64,000 nucleotides of DNA, taken from positions 3,224,001-3,288,000 of the forward strand of contig NC_015514.1 in the NCBI RefSeq assembly GCF_000212695.1, in the 5' to 3' direction. Within the stretch, counting starts at the first letter, position 1, and each line of letters opens with the position of its first letter. The translations under genes were made by a program, and so were the position numbers. This stretch comes from Cellulomonas fimi ATCC 484 (GTDB lineage: Bacteria > Actinomycetota > Actinomycetes > Actinomycetales > Cellulomonadaceae). Below the pieces are notes generated by a model, which did not search any database, was not told where the DNA came from, and saw nothing but the letters and a program-made list of their open reading frames with translations. Shown here in pieces: positions 28,241 through 38,724 of the stretch.

Positions 28241-29317
28241 TCAGACGTTGAAGCGGAACTCCACCACGTCGCCGTCGGCCATGACGTAGTCCTTGCCCTC
28301 GACGCGGGCCTTCCCCGCGGCGCGGGCGGCCGCGACCGAGCCCGCGGCGACGAGGTCGTCGAACGAGATGACCTCGGCCTTGATGAAGCCCTTCTGGAAG
28401 TCCGTGTGGATGACCCCGGCCGCCTGCGGGGCGGTCCAGCCCTGCCGGATCGTCCAGGCGCGGGCCTCCTTCGGGCCGGCCGTGAGGTACGTCTGCAGGC
28501 CGAGCGTGTGGAAGCCGACGCGGGCGAGCTGGTCGAGGCCCGCCTCCTCCTGGCCGTTCTCGGCGAGCATCTCCGCCGCCTCGTCGGGCTCGAGCTCGAC
28601 GAGCTCGGACTCGAACTTTGCGTCGAGGAAGATCGCGTCGGCGGGCGCCACGAGGGCGCGCAGCTCGTCCTGCATCGCGGTGTCGGCCAGGCCCGCGTCG
28701 TCGGTGTTGAAGACGTAGATGAACGGCTTGGCCGTCATGAGCTGCAGCTGGGCGACGTGCTCGTCGGCGGCGAGGCCTGCGGCGAACAGGGTCTGGCCCT
28801 TCTGCAGGACCTCCTGGGCGGCGACCGCGGCGGCGAGGAGCGCGGGCTCGGCCTTCTTGCCCTTGACCTCCTTCTCGAGGCGCGGGATCGCCTTCTCGAG
28901 GGTCTGGAGGTCGGCGAGGATCAGCTCGGTGCTGATGATCTCGATGTCGTCCTTCGGGTTCACCGCGCCCGAGACGTGCACGACGTCCGGGTCGGCGAAC
29001 GCGCGCGTCACCTGGCAGATCGCGTCGGCCTCGCGGATGTTCGCGAGGAACTTGTTGCCGAGCCCTTCACCCTCGCTCGCACCCTTGACGATGCCGGCGA
29101 TGTCCACGAACGAGACGGTCGCGGGCAGGATGCGCTCGGAGCCGAACACGTCCGCGAGCACCTGCAGGCGCGGGTCCGGCAGCGGCACGACACCGACGTT
29201 GGGCTCGATCGTCGCGAACGGGTAGTTCGCCGCGAGGACCTGCGCACGGGTCAGCGCGTTGAAGAGGGTGGACTTGCCGACGTTGGGCAGGCCGACGATG
29301 CCGATGGTGAGTGCCAC
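28241..29317 (-). CDS. ychF: ribosome-binding ATPase YchF
   Basis: Obg-family P-loop protein (358 residues) that hydrolyses ATP in preference to GTP and binds ribosomes; linked to redox and stress responses. GLPNVGKSTLFNALT is the P-loop; DIAGIVKGASEGEGLGNKFL is the switch region; the C-terminal TGS-like domain ends in KDYVMADGDVVEFRFNV. GTG at 29317 (VALTIGIVGLPN) is preferred to the TTG at 29326 as it matches the conserved N-terminus. A TAGACT box 8 nt upstream indicates a near-leaderless transcript. That box overlaps the stop codon of the upstream DUF2510 gene. Confidence 0.95.
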   Translation of the reverse strand: MALTIGIVGLPNVGKSTLFNALTRAQVLAANYPFATIEPNVGVVPLPDPRLQVLADVFGSERILPATVSFVDIAGIVKGASEGEGLGNKFLANIREADAICQVTRAFADPDVVHVSGAVNPKDDIEIISTELILADLQTLEKAIPRLEKEVKGKKAEPALLAAAVAAQEVLQKGQTLFAAGLAADEHVAQLQLMTAKPFIYVFNTDDAGLADTAMQDELRALVAPADAIFLDAKFESELVELEPDEAAEMLAENGQEEAGLDQLARVGFHTLGLQTYLTAGPKEARAWTIRQGWTAPQAAGVIHTDFQKGFIKAEVISFDDLVAAGSVAAARAAGKARVEGKDYVMADGDVVEFRFNV

Positions 29318-29325
29318 GGGCGGCA

Positions 29326-29331
29326 AGTCTA
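29326..29331 (-). promoter_or_regulatory. ychF -10 element overlapping upstream stop codon
   Basis: TAGACT on the minus strand, 8 nt before the ychF GTG. Its first three bases are the TAG stop of the upstream DUF2510-DUF4177 gene, so promoter and stop codon share sequence. Confidence 0.5.
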
Positions 29332-29748
29332 CGGGCGCACCGCGGTCTGCTCGATCCGCTCGATCCGCTCGAAGACCATCGTCGCCTGGATCCGGTCACC
29401 GCCGCCGAGGCCCTTGCTGCCGGACGCAGCCGTCGTGGTGGTGTGCAACCGGTAGCCCAGCGCTGCCTGCGAGTTGATGGCCCTCTCCAGCTCCGGCAGG
29501 TTTCCCGAACCCGTCCCCCACAGCTTTTCCTTGAGGATCACCTGCAGAACGACGTAGTTCATGCTCGGTGGGGCCGGGTGGGGACGCGCGCCCGCGACTG
29601 CTTCTGCCTCGATCTTGTCGACGACACCACCGATGCCGGCCCGCGGCGCGGCCGGCGGCTGCACCTGGTCGGTCCACACGCGCCCGTCCCACCACCGCAT
29701 CGCCCCGGAGCCGTCCGGATACCACCCTGCCTGCGCATCGACCGCCAC
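29329..29748 (-). CDS. DUF2510-DUF4177 protein
   Basis: A 139-residue soluble protein with an N-terminal DUF2510 motif (AGWYPDGSGAMRWWDGRVW, residues about 6-25), usual in actinobacterial membrane-associated proteins, and a C-terminal DUF4177-like domain (about 70-135: MNYVVLQVILKEKLWG, ELERAINSQAALGYRLHTTT, ATMVFERI). No membrane segment is present. GTG at 29748 begins the DUF2510 module; AGAGGCGAG lies upstream. It follows the ABC permease gene direction and directly precedes ychF. Function unknown. Confidence 0.7.
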   Translation of the reverse strand: MAVDAQAGWYPDGSGAMRWWDGRVWTDQVQPPAAPRAGIGGVVDKIEAEAVAGARPHPAPPSMNYVVLQVILKEKLWGTGSGNLPELERAINSQAALGYRLHTTTTAASGSKGLGGGDRIQATMVFERIERIEQTAVRP

Positions 29749-29777
29749 GTTCTCGCCTCTCTGATCGACGGTCAGGG

Positions 29778-31331
29778 TCAGGCGAAGGAGACGAGCCGCG
29801 CGAGGAGCTCGGTCTGCCGCCGCTCGAGCACCCGCCCGCCCACGCGGACACCGACGACGAGCGCGACGGCGCCGAGCACGAGCCCGACGACGAGCGTGAC
29901 GACGCCGAGGACGACGCTGCCCTGCCGGATCGCGAGGAACGCGAGGATCCCCTCGGGCAGGCACGCGGTCGCGACGGCGAGCGAGCCGCCGAGCTGCGAC
30001 ACCACGGCCGTGGTCCCGCCGTTGGCCTTCGTCTGGAAGGGGTTCTCCCCCGCCTTCTGCACCGGGTAGACGAACAGCGCGGACGCGATGCTCGACGCAC
30101 CCCACGCCGTCAGCAGCACGCCGAACGACACCCCGACGAGCGGCACGGCGTCGGCCGGGCGGCCCAGCAGGACCGGCGGGAGGACCGCGCACAGCAGCAC
30201 GACGGGCACGCCGAGCACCGCGGCGGACAGGATCCGGCCGAGCCGGTCGACGGTGCCGCGCAGGGGCGCAGCGACGTGCGTCCAGAACGCCGTGCCGTCG
30301 TAGGCGACGTCCGCCGAGATGCCCCAGCCCATGAAGTACGCGGCGACGGGACCGAGGATCAGCAGCAGCGCGCCGTCAGGGGCGACGAACCACAGGAACA
30401 CGGGCGTGATCGGCAGGAAGACGAGCGACGCGGCGTACCGGGGGTCGCGCACCCAGTAGGTGAGGCAGCGCGCCGTAACGGCTCCGAGCGGGGTCGCCGG
30501 CAGCCGGCCGAACCAGCCGAGCGAACGGTTGCCGCCGCCGGCACGCTCCTGGACGGGGTTCACGAGGCTGTGCGACAGGCTCCGCTCCCACGCGACCGCC
30601 AGCACGAACAGCGTCGCGATCGCGACCGCGAGACGGCCCAGCGCGACGAGCCACCGGCCCTCGGCGACCGCGGCGGGCACGCCCCACGACGCGCCGAGCG
30701 GCGACCACGCCAGGCTCTCGACCAGGCCGTCGAGGTCGCGACCGCCGAAGGCCCCGTCGAGGCTCGACAGGATCGGGCCGAGCAGGAAGATCGGGACCAG
30801 CGCGACGATCGCGAGCAGCTCCCGCACGCGGCGGCGTGCGACGAGCGGGGCGACGAGCGTCGTGGTGGCACGGCTCCCGACGACGGCGGTCGCGAGGAAC
30901 AGCAGCGCCGCGGGCACGGCCGCGACGAGGGCCGCCGGGTCGCGCCACCAGGACGCGACGGTCCCGAGCGACACGAGCGTCGTCATGATGCCGGGGACGC
31001 CGATCAGGCCACCGATCGCGAGACCCGTGACGAGCTGGCGCCGCGGGATCGAGAACGTCGCGAAGCGTGCCGGGTCGACCGTGGAGTCCACCCCGAAGGC
31101 GACGAGCGGGACGACCCACCACCCGAGCATGACGACCGAGCCCGCGAGCACCACGGCCGTGGCCAGCGCGTCCGGCGCGGTGATCGACACGGCGATGATC
31201 CCGACGACCGCGAGACCCGTGACGAAGAGCCCGTAGAGCAGCCCGATGACGATCCCGACGACCTGCCACACGCTGCGCTTGAACCCGTTGCGCAGCAGCG
31301 TGACCTTCAGTCGGACGAGGTGCGCAACCAC
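29778..31331 (-). CDS. ABC exporter permease
   Basis: A 517-residue integral membrane protein with about twelve hydrophobic segments in two groups, separated by a hydrophilic loop near residues 250-275 (ERSLSHSLVNPVQERAGGGN). It is of the large ABC-2-like permease type that pairs with one ATPase. GTG at 31331 overlaps the 3' end of the ATPase gene by 25 nt, so the two form one coupled unit and presumably one transporter. Nothing in the sequence identifies the cargo; related actinobacterial pairs are annotated only as ABC transporters. Confidence 0.8.
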   Translation of the reverse strand: MVAHLVRLKVTLLRNGFKRSVWQVVGIVIGLLYGLFVTGLAVVGIIAVSITAPDALATAVVLAGSVVMLGWWVVPLVAFGVDSTVDPARFATFSIPRRQLVTGLAIGGLIGVPGIMTTLVSLGTVASWWRDPAALVAAVPAALLFLATAVVGSRATTTLVAPLVARRRVRELLAIVALVPIFLLGPILSSLDGAFGGRDLDGLVESLAWSPLGASWGVPAAVAEGRWLVALGRLAVAIATLFVLAVAWERSLSHSLVNPVQERAGGGNRSLGWFGRLPATPLGAVTARCLTYWVRDPRYAASLVFLPITPVFLWFVAPDGALLLILGPVAAYFMGWGISADVAYDGTAFWTHVAAPLRGTVDRLGRILSAAVLGVPVVLLCAVLPPVLLGRPADAVPLVGVSFGVLLTAWGASSIASALFVYPVQKAGENPFQTKANGGTTAVVSQLGGSLAVATACLPEGILAFLAIRQGSVVLGVVTLVVGLVLGAVALVVGVRVGGRVLERRQTELLARLVSFA

Positions 31332-32104
31332 GCGAGCCCCTCCCCGCTGACCCGGCCGCCGACGAGCTCGACGAACCGGTCCTCCAGGCTCGCGTCGCCG
31401 CGGACCTCGTCGACCGTGCCCGCGGCGAGCACGTGCCCGCCCGCGATGATCGCGACGTGGTCGCACATGCGCTGCACGAGGTCCATGACGTGCGACGACA
31501 CGATCACGGTGCCGCCCGAGCGCACGTAGGACGCGAGGATGTCGCGGATGTTGGCGGCGGACACCGGGTCGACCGCCTCGAACGGCTCGTCGAGCACCAG
31601 CAGGCGCGGCACGTGCACGAGCGCGCACGCCAGCGCGACCTTCTTCGTCATGCCCGCGGAGTAGTCGACGACGAGCGTGCCCGCGTCGGCGGTGAGGTCC
31701 ATCGCGGCGAGCAGGTCGCGCGTGCGGGCCGCGGTCGTGTCGCGGTCGAGGCCGTGCAGCAGGCCCGCGTAGGTGATGAGCTGCTCGCCCGTGAGGCGGT
31801 CGAACAGCTTCACGCCGTCGGGCAGGACGCCGAGCATCGCCTTGACCTGGTTCGGGGACGCCCACAGGTCCTGGCCGTGCACGTGCACCGTCCCGGCGTC
31901 CGGCAGCAGCAGGCCGGTCGCCATGGACAGCGTCGTCGTCTTGCCGGCGCCGTTGGGCCCGACGAGGCCGTAGAACGACCCGGCGGGCACGTCGAGGTCC
32001 ACGCCGGCGACGGCGATCTTCTGTCCGAACCGGCGCCACAGCCCCCGCAGCGCGAGCGCCGGTGGAGCGATGGCGGGGGTGCTGACGGAGTCCTGGGGCA
32101 GCAT
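31307..32104 (-). CDS. ABC exporter ATP-binding protein
   Basis: A 265-residue ATPase of the ABC-2/CcmA-like class. It has GPNGAGKTTTLSMATGLL (Walker A, about residues 47-54), DYSAGMTKKVALACALVHVP (a divergent signature in which SAGMT replaces LSGGQ) and LLVLDEPFEAVD (Walker B). An ATG at 32104 is used; translation ends within the permease gene (25-nt overlap). It diverges from rmuC over 67 bp. Together with the permease it forms a two-gene exporter of unknown cargo. The altered signature sequence is shared by some bona fide exporters and need not mean loss of activity. Confidence 0.85.
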   Translation of the reverse strand: MLPQDSVSTPAIAPPALALRGLWRRFGQKIAVAGVDLDVPAGSFYGLVGPNGAGKTTTLSMATGLLLPDAGTVHVHGQDLWASPNQVKAMLGVLPDGVKLFDRLTGEQLITYAGLLHGLDRDTTAARTRDLLAAMDLTADAGTLVVDYSAGMTKKVALACALVHVPRLLVLDEPFEAVDPVSAANIRDILASYVRSGGTVIVSSHVMDLVQRMCDHVAIIAGGHVLAAGTVDEVRGDASLEDRFVELVGGRVSGEGLAWLRTSSD

Positions 32105-32171
32105 CGGCCCAGCATAGGCGGGGTGCGTGCCGCTCCGGGGCGATGTCGGCGGCGACTGCGAGGCTGGGCGC

Positions 32172-33584
32172 ATGCAGATGCTCCTCCTCGGTCTCGCGCT
32201 CGGTCTCGTCGTCGGCGCCGTCGTCGCGTGGGTCCTCGCGTCGTCCGCCGCGACCCGCCGCACGGGCGCCCGGCTGCACGCCGCGGAGGTCGAGGCCGCC
32301 CGCGTGCGGGCCGTGCTCGACGCGGAGCGCGCCGCGACGGCGCAGCGCATCGAGGCCGCGCAGGCCGACGGGGAGCGGCTCGCCGACCAGTTCCGGGCGC
32401 TCGCGGCGGATGCCCTCGCGACCAGCACCGACCAGTTCCTCGCGCTCGCGCACCAGCGGTTCGCGGCCGACCACCAGACGCAGGTCGGGGAGCTCGCGCA
32501 GCGCGAGCAGGCCGTCCGGGCCCTGGTCGAGCCGCTGACCCGCACGCTCGACCACGTGCGCACCGAGCTCGCGGAGGCCGAGAAGGCGCGCGTCGAGGGC
32601 CACGCGGCGCTCGGCGAGCAGGTCCGGGCGATGCGCGTCGCGTCCGAGCAGCTGCGCGGCGAGACGGCGCAGCTCGTCACCGCGCTGCGGTCGTCGCAGG
32701 TGCGCGGGCGGTGGGGCGAGGTCCAGCTGCGCCGGGTCGTCGAGGCCGCCGGGATGCTCGCGCACGTCGACTTCGTCGAGCAGGAGCAGGTGCGCACCGA
32801 CGACGGGCTCCTGCGGCCCGACATGGTCGTGAAGCTCGCAGGCGGCAAGCAGGTCGTCGTCGACGCCAAGGTCGCGTTCCTCGGCTACCTGGAGGCGACG
32901 CAGACCGACGACGAGACCGTCCGGGCGCAGCGGCTCGCGGCGCACGCCCGGCACGTCCGCAAGCACGTCGACGACCTCGCGTCGAAGCGGTACTGGGACC
33001 AGTTCGCGCCCGCGCCGGAGTTCGTCGTGATGTTCGTGCCCGCGGAGTCGTTCCTGCACGCCGCCGCCGAGCAGGACCCGACGCTCGTCGAGTACGCGTT
33101 CGAGCGCAACGTCGTCCTCGCGACGCCCGTCACCCTCCTGACGCTGCTGCGGACCGTGGCGTACGCGTGGCGCCAGGACGCGCTCGCGAGCAACGCGCAG
33201 GCGGTGCTGACGCTCGGCAAGGAGCTGCACGGGCGGCTCGCGACCATGGGCACGCACCTCACACGGCTCGGGCGCGCGATCGACTCCGCAGCGGGCGCCT
33301 ACAACCAGGCCGTCGGCTCGCTGGAGACGCGGGTCCTGGTGAGCGCGCGCCGGTTCGCCGACCTGCACGTCGTCGACGGCGACCTGCCGACGCCGACGCC
33401 GGTGAACCCGCAGCTGTCGGTCGTGAGCGCCCCCGAGCTCGTCGCCTCGGCGACGGACCAGATCGTCGCGCTGGACGAGCACGTCCTGGGCGACGCGGCG
33501 TCACGACGCGACGAGCAGGCGTTCGCCACGGAGCGCGCACGGCAGGACGCCCTGGGCGCGGTCGACCCGGGCGCCTCCGCCTGA
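32172..33584 (+). CDS. rmuC: DNA recombination protein RmuC
   Basis: A 470-residue protein with an N-terminal membrane helix (residues 2-24), a long coiled-coil region (about 30-170, rich in Ala, Glu, Arg and Gln) and the RmuC domain (about 175-390) with RGRWGEVQLRRVVEAAGM and DAKVAFLGYLEA, a restriction-nuclease-like fold. RmuC limits inversion at short repeats in E. coli. ATG at 32172 was chosen because the membrane helix starts there and a GAGGCT box lies 6 nt upstream; an upstream ATG would prepend 15 non-conserved residues. It converges on ispH. Confidence 0.9.
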   Translation: MQMLLLGLALGLVVGAVVAWVLASSAATRRTGARLHAAEVEAARVRAVLDAERAATAQRIEAAQADGERLADQFRALAADALATSTDQFLALAHQRFAADHQTQVGELAQREQAVRALVEPLTRTLDHVRTELAEAEKARVEGHAALGEQVRAMRVASEQLRGETAQLVTALRSSQVRGRWGEVQLRRVVEAAGMLAHVDFVEQEQVRTDDGLLRPDMVVKLAGGKQVVVDAKVAFLGYLEATQTDDETVRAQRLAAHARHVRKHVDDLASKRYWDQFAPAPEFVVMFVPAESFLHAAAEQDPTLVEYAFERNVVLATPVTLLTLLRTVAYAWRQDALASNAQAVLTLGKELHGRLATMGTHLTRLGRAIDSAAGAYNQAVGSLETRVLVSARRFADLHVVDGDLPTPTPVNPQLSVVSAPELVASATDQIVALDEHVLGDAASRRDEQAFATERARQDALGAVDPGASA

Positions 33585-33598
33585 CGGGCGGGCCGCGC

Positions 33599-34642
33599 TC
33601 AGGCGGGCTGGACGTCCAGGGAGCGGCGGTCCTCGCGGCGGGGGCGGTCGGGCGTGGCGCCCGAGGCCTTGAGGTCGGCGCGGAGCTCGCGCGGCAGGGA
33701 GAACATGAGGTCCTCGGTCGCGGTGCGGACCTCCTCGACGTCGCCGAAGCCGTGCTGCGCGAGCAGCTCGAGGACGTCGCGGACCAGGATCTCCGGCACG
33801 GACGCGCCGGAGGTCACGCCCACCGTCGTGGCCCCCTCGAGCCAGGCGGGGTCGATCTCGGCAGCCTTGTCGACGCGGTAGGACGCACGCGCCCCGGCAT
33901 CGAGGGCGACCTCGACGAGCCGCACCGAGTTGGACGAGTTCGCGGAGCCCACGGTGATGACGACGTCGCAGTGCGGCGCGAGCTTCTTGACCGCGACCTG
34001 GCGGTTCTGCGTCGCGTAGCAGATGTCGTCGCTGGGCGGGTCCTGCAGCAGCGGGAACTTCTCGCGCAGGCGGCGGACGGTCTCCATGGTCTCGTCGACC
34101 GACAGCGTGGTCTGCGAGATCCACACGACCCGCGCGGGGTCGCGCACCTCGACCCCGTCGACGGCGTCCGGGGAGTTGACGACCTGGATGTGCTCGGGCG
34201 CCTCGCCCTGCGTGCCCTCGACCTCCTCGTGACCGTCGTGGCCGATGAGCAGGATGTCGAAGTCGTCGGCGGCGAACCGCACGGCCTCCTTGTGCACCTT
34301 CGTGACCAGGGGGCACGTCGCGTCGATCGTCTGCAGCGACCGCGCGGTCGCCGCGGCACGGACCGCGGGCGAGACGCCGTGCGCGGAGAACACGACGCGC
34401 GCACCCTCGGGCACCTCGTCGGTCTCGTCGACGAACACCGCGCCACGGGCGGACAGCGTCTCGACGACGTACTTGTTGTGCACGATCTCCTTGCGGACGT
34501 ACACGGGCGCGCCGTAGTGCTCGAGGGCCTTCTCGACGGCGACGACGGCCCGGTCGACGCCGGCGCAGTACCCGCGCGGTGCCGCGAGCAGCACGCGCTT
34601 GGTCGACGGCACGCCGGGGGCCTGGTCGGTCGCAGAGGTCAC
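33599..34642 (-). CDS. ispH: 4-hydroxy-3-methylbut-2-enyl diphosphate reductase
   Basis: Last enzyme of the MEP isoprenoid pathway: reduces HMBPP to IPP and DMAPP using a [4Fe-4S] cluster. The three cluster cysteines are C26 ([11 protein letters not shown]), C110 ([11 protein letters not shown]) and C208 ([11 protein letters not shown]); SAHGV and HKE supply active-site residues. 347 residues, with a short variable C-terminal extension. GTG at 34642 lies 6 nt after a TAGACT box, so the mRNA is probably leaderless. It diverges from xseA, as in mycobacteria. IPP from this enzyme would feed the cis-prenyltransferase encoded at 62.6-63.3 kb. Confidence 0.96.
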   Translation of the reverse strand: MTSATDQAPGVPSTKRVLLAAPRGYCAGVDRAVVAVEKALEHYGAPVYVRKEIVHNKYVVETLSARGAVFVDETDEVPEGARVVFSAHGVSPAVRAAATARSLQTIDATCPLVTKVHKEAVRFAADDFDILLIGHDGHEEVEGTQGEAPEHIQVVNSPDAVDGVEVRDPARVVWISQTTLSVDETMETVRRLREKFPLLQDPPSDDICYATQNRQVAVKKLAPHCDVVITVGSANSSNSVRLVEVALDAGARASYRVDKAAEIDPAWLEGATTVGVTSGASVPEILVRDVLELLAQHGFGDVEEVRTATEDLMFSLPRELRADLKASGATPDRPRREDRRSLDVQPA

Positions 34643-34648
34643 GTCCCG

Positions 34649-34654
34649 AGTCTA
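34649..34654 (-). promoter_or_regulatory. -10 element of leaderless ispH promoter
   Basis: TAGACT on the minus strand, 6 nt before the ispH GTG, with no ribosome-binding site between. Confidence 0.55.
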
Positions 34655-34831
34655 CGTTCGGACCGCCGGGGCACCGGCCGCAGGGCCCCGGGTGTGACGC
34701 ACCTGCACGCGACGCGCACGACGTCCCCACGAGCCGGGCGTCGCCCGACGTCCGCGCGCGGCGACGCCGACGTCACGCCGCACGCCCGCCCGCGTGCCGG
34801 GGCTGTCGGCGACGTGGGGCAGGCTGTGCGG

Positions 34832-36079
34832 GTGAGCACCGACCCGTCGCCGGCCCGCCTGCCGCTGCCGCTGCGCGCCGCCGAGACGACGCCCGAGCGC
34901 CCGTGGCCGGTCCGGCACCTCGCGCCGAAGATCGCGGACTACGTCGCGCGGATGCCGCCGGTGTGGGTCGAGGGGCAGGTGCTCAACCTCAAGCGGTGGA
35001 ACACCATGTACTTCCTCACGCTGCGGGACTCCGACCTCGACATGTCGCTGTCGGTCACCGCGCCCGCGAGCGCGATCCGGCGCCTGGGCGACGCCGCTGC
35101 GGACGGCGCGCACGTCGTCGTGCACGCGAGCCCGCGCTTCCACGCCAAGAAGGGCGACCTGACGTTCCAGGCCGACGACGTGCGGCTCGTCGGCCTCGGC
35201 GAGCTGCTCGCTCGCATCGAGCACCTCAAGGGCGTGCTCGCGGCCGAGGGGCTGTTCGACCAGGGCCGCAAGCGTCCGCTGCCGTTCCTGCCCGCGGTCG
35301 TGGGGCTCGTGTGCGCGCAGCAGGGCGACGCCGAGCACGACGTCGTGTCGAACGCGCGCGCACGCTGGCCCGGGGTGCGGTTCGAGATCCGGCGCGTGAC
35401 GGTGCAGGGGCCGCGCGCGGTGCCCGAGGTCTCGGCGGCGATCGCGGACCTCGACGCCGACCCGCGCGTCGAGGTCGTCGTGGTGGCGCGCGGCGGCGGC
35501 TCGTTCGAGGACCTGCTGCCGTTCAGCAACGAGACGCTGGTGCGGGCGGCGGCGGCGTGCCGGACGCCGCTGGTGTCGGCGATCGGGCACCACATGGACA
35601 CCCCGCTGCTCGACCTCGTGGCCGACTTCCGCGCGTCGACGCCCACCGACGCGGCCAAGCGCGTCGTGCCGGACGTGACCGAGGAGCGGGCGCGCGTGCT
35701 CCAGCTGCGGCAGCGGTCGCGCGGTGCGCTCGTGCACCGGCTGACGCGCGAGCAGGCGGGGCTGGACCACTGGCGCAGCCGCCCGGCGCTCGCGAACCCC
35801 ACGACGCTGGTCGACACGCACGAGGCCCGCGTGCAGGTGCTGCGGGACGCGGCACGGCGCGCGCTGCACACCGAGCTCGTGCACGGCCGGGCGGAGGTCG
35901 CGGGCCTCGCGGCGCAGGTCCGTGCCCTGTCCCCGGCCGCGACGCTCGACCGCGGCTACGCGGTGGTGCAGCGCGACGACGGCCACGTGGTCCGTGACCC
36001 CGCGGACGTGGCTCCCGGTGACGCCCTGCGCGTCCGCGTCGCCCGTGGCGAGCTCGCGGCGCAGGTCGTCGCACCCTGA
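34832..36079 (+). CDS. xseA: exodeoxyribonuclease VII large subunit
   Basis: Large subunit of ExoVII, a metal-independent nuclease that degrades single-stranded DNA. 415 residues: N-terminal OB-fold (about 40-135; PVWVEGQVLNLKRWNTMYF), catalytic domain (about 140-330; GLVCAQQGDAEHDV, VVVARGGGSFEDLLPFSNE, SAIGHHMDTPLLDLVAD) and a helical C-terminal part ending in DRGYAVVQRDDG. GTG at 34832 starts the conserved protein; CAGGCT lies 6 nt upstream in place of a ribosome-binding site. The frame is open far upstream but only antisense to ispH. xseB follows after 133 bp. Confidence 0.94.
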   Translation: MSTDPSPARLPLPLRAAETTPERPWPVRHLAPKIADYVARMPPVWVEGQVLNLKRWNTMYFLTLRDSDLDMSLSVTAPASAIRRLGDAAADGAHVVVHASPRFHAKKGDLTFQADDVRLVGLGELLARIEHLKGVLAAEGLFDQGRKRPLPFLPAVVGLVCAQQGDAEHDVVSNARARWPGVRFEIRRVTVQGPRAVPEVSAAIADLDADPRVEVVVVARGGGSFEDLLPFSNETLVRAAAACRTPLVSAIGHHMDTPLLDLVADFRASTPTDAAKRVVPDVTEERARVLQLRQRSRGALVHRLTREQAGLDHWRSRPALANPTTLVDTHEARVQVLRDAARRALHTELVHGRAEVAGLAAQVRALSPAATLDRGYAVVQRDDGHVVRDPADVAPGDALRVRVARGELAAQVVAP

Positions 36080-36212
36080 CCGGGCCGGTCGAGACCGTGA
36101 CGTCGCCGTGACGGCGCGGCAACCATGTCGCCGTCTCGTGGCGATGCGTCGGTCTCGCACGAGGACGCGGGGCGGGCCGGGGGTGTGGGGTGCGGGTGGT
36201 TGACTGTGCGTC

Positions 36213-36518
36213 GTGCCGACGACGCCCGAGCCCAGCGCCGCCCCCGACTCACCTCCCCCCGCGCAGGTCGACCACCCCGACGTGGCCGCGTTGACCTACG
36301 AGCAGGCGCGCGACGAGCTCGTCCAGGTCGTGGCGCGGCTGGAGGCCGGCGGCGCGTCGCTCGAGGAGTCGCTGCGGCTGTGGGAGCGGGGCGAGGCCCT
36401 CGCCGCCCGCTGCCAGCAGTGGCTCGACGGCGCGCGTGAGCGCCTGGCTGCGGTGCGCGCGGCCGACGACGACGGCCCCGTGGGCCGCACCCCCACCCCC
36501 GAGGAGGACGAGCGATGA
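36213..36518 (+). CDS. xseB: exodeoxyribonuclease VII small subunit
   Basis: A 101-residue partner of XseA. The conserved core is about residues 26-85: [20 protein letters not shown], then [20 protein letters not shown] and W(L)xGARERL. The N-terminal 25 residues are Pro/Ala-rich and variable. The stop overlaps the ATG of the sugar kinase gene as ATGA, so the two are translationally coupled. Confidence 0.92.
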   Translation: MPTTPEPSAAPDSPPPAQVDHPDVAALTYEQARDELVQVVARLEAGGASLEESLRLWERGEALAARCQQWLDGARERLAAVRAADDDGPVGRTPTPEEDER

Positions 36519-37438
36519 GCGAGCGGGCCCTGGTGATCGGCGAGGCGCTGGTCGACGCGGTACGGCGGCCCGACGGCTCGCACGCGCAGCACCCCGGCGG
36601 CAGCCCCGCGAACGTCGCGCTCGGGCTCGGGCGGCTGGGGCGCGAGGTCGACCTGCTCACGTGGCTCGGCGCGGACGCGGACGGCGACGCGGTCCGGGCG
36701 CACCTCGCGGCGTCGCACGTGCGCGTCCTGAGCGGCGACCGGCAGGCCGCGCGCACGCCCGTGGCGACGGCCCACCTCGACGCGGACGGCGTCGCGACGT
36801 ACGAGTTCGACCTGGAGTGGGACCTGCCCGGCACGTGGGAGGAGCCGGAGGGGGACCCGCTCGTCGTGCACACCGGCTCGATCGCGGCGGTGCTTCAGCC
36901 CGGCGGCACCCGGGTCGCGCAGGAGGTGACGCGCCGGCAGGCGACGTCGACCATCACCTACGACCCGAACCTGCGTCCGGCGCTCATGGGCTCCCCTGAG
37001 CACGCGCTGCCGTTCGTCGACGCGCTCGTGCGCGTCGCAGACGTCGTCAAGGTGAGCGACGAGGACCTCGCGTGGCTGCACCCGGGGGTCGCCCCCGCGG
37101 AGATCGCCGAGGAGTGGAGCCGCTCGGGCCCGGCGCTCGTCGTCGTCACGCACGGCGGCGAGGGGGCGTTCGCGAGCACGTCGGCGGGCGCGCGACTCAC
37201 TGTTCCGGCACCGAAGGTGCAGGTCGCGGACACGGTGGGCGCGGGCGACTCCTTCATGGGCGGGCTCGTCGACGGCCTGTGGTCGGCGGGGCTGCTGGGC
37301 GCCGACCGGCGCGAGGCGCTGCGTGACGTGGACGCCGCGACCGTCGAGCGGGTGCTCGAGCGGTGCGCGCGCATCGCCGCGATCACGGTCTCGCGCCCGG
37401 GCGCGAACCCGCCGACGTCGGCCGAGCTCGGCGACTGA
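36515..37438 (+). CDS. PfkB-family sugar kinase (fructokinase-like)
   Basis: A 307-residue ribokinase-fold kinase. The N-terminal [15 protein letters not shown] and the C-terminal [17 protein letters not shown] (with the catalytic Asp) are the two PfkB signatures; [11 protein letters not shown] lies before the second. Fructose or another furanose/hexose is the likely substrate; sequence alone does not settle it. ATG at 36515 overlaps the xseB stop. It converges, 3 bp apart, on the sugC-like gene of a sugar importer, and might act on sugar released after uptake, though the two units are on opposite strands. Confidence 0.88.
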   Translation: MSERALVIGEALVDAVRRPDGSHAQHPGGSPANVALGLGRLGREVDLLTWLGADADGDAVRAHLAASHVRVLSGDRQAARTPVATAHLDADGVATYEFDLEWDLPGTWEEPEGDPLVVHTGSIAAVLQPGGTRVAQEVTRRQATSTITYDPNLRPALMGSPEHALPFVDALVRVADVVKVSDEDLAWLHPGVAPAEIAEEWSRSGPALVVVTHGGEGAFASTSAGARLTVPAPKVQVADTVGAGDSFMGGLVDGLWSAGLLGADRREALRDVDAATVERVLERCARIAAITVSRPGANPPTSAELGD

Positions 37439-37441
37439 CGC

Positions 37442-38710
<1,269 letters not shown>

Positions 38711-38724
38711 GGAGGTCTCCTTAG

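Noticed and set aside
31433..34831. Open frame upstream of and continuous with xseA
   Set aside because: It is antisense to the ABC ATPase and ispH genes and out of frame with rmuC, all well supported; only the part from GTG 34832 matches the exonuclease.
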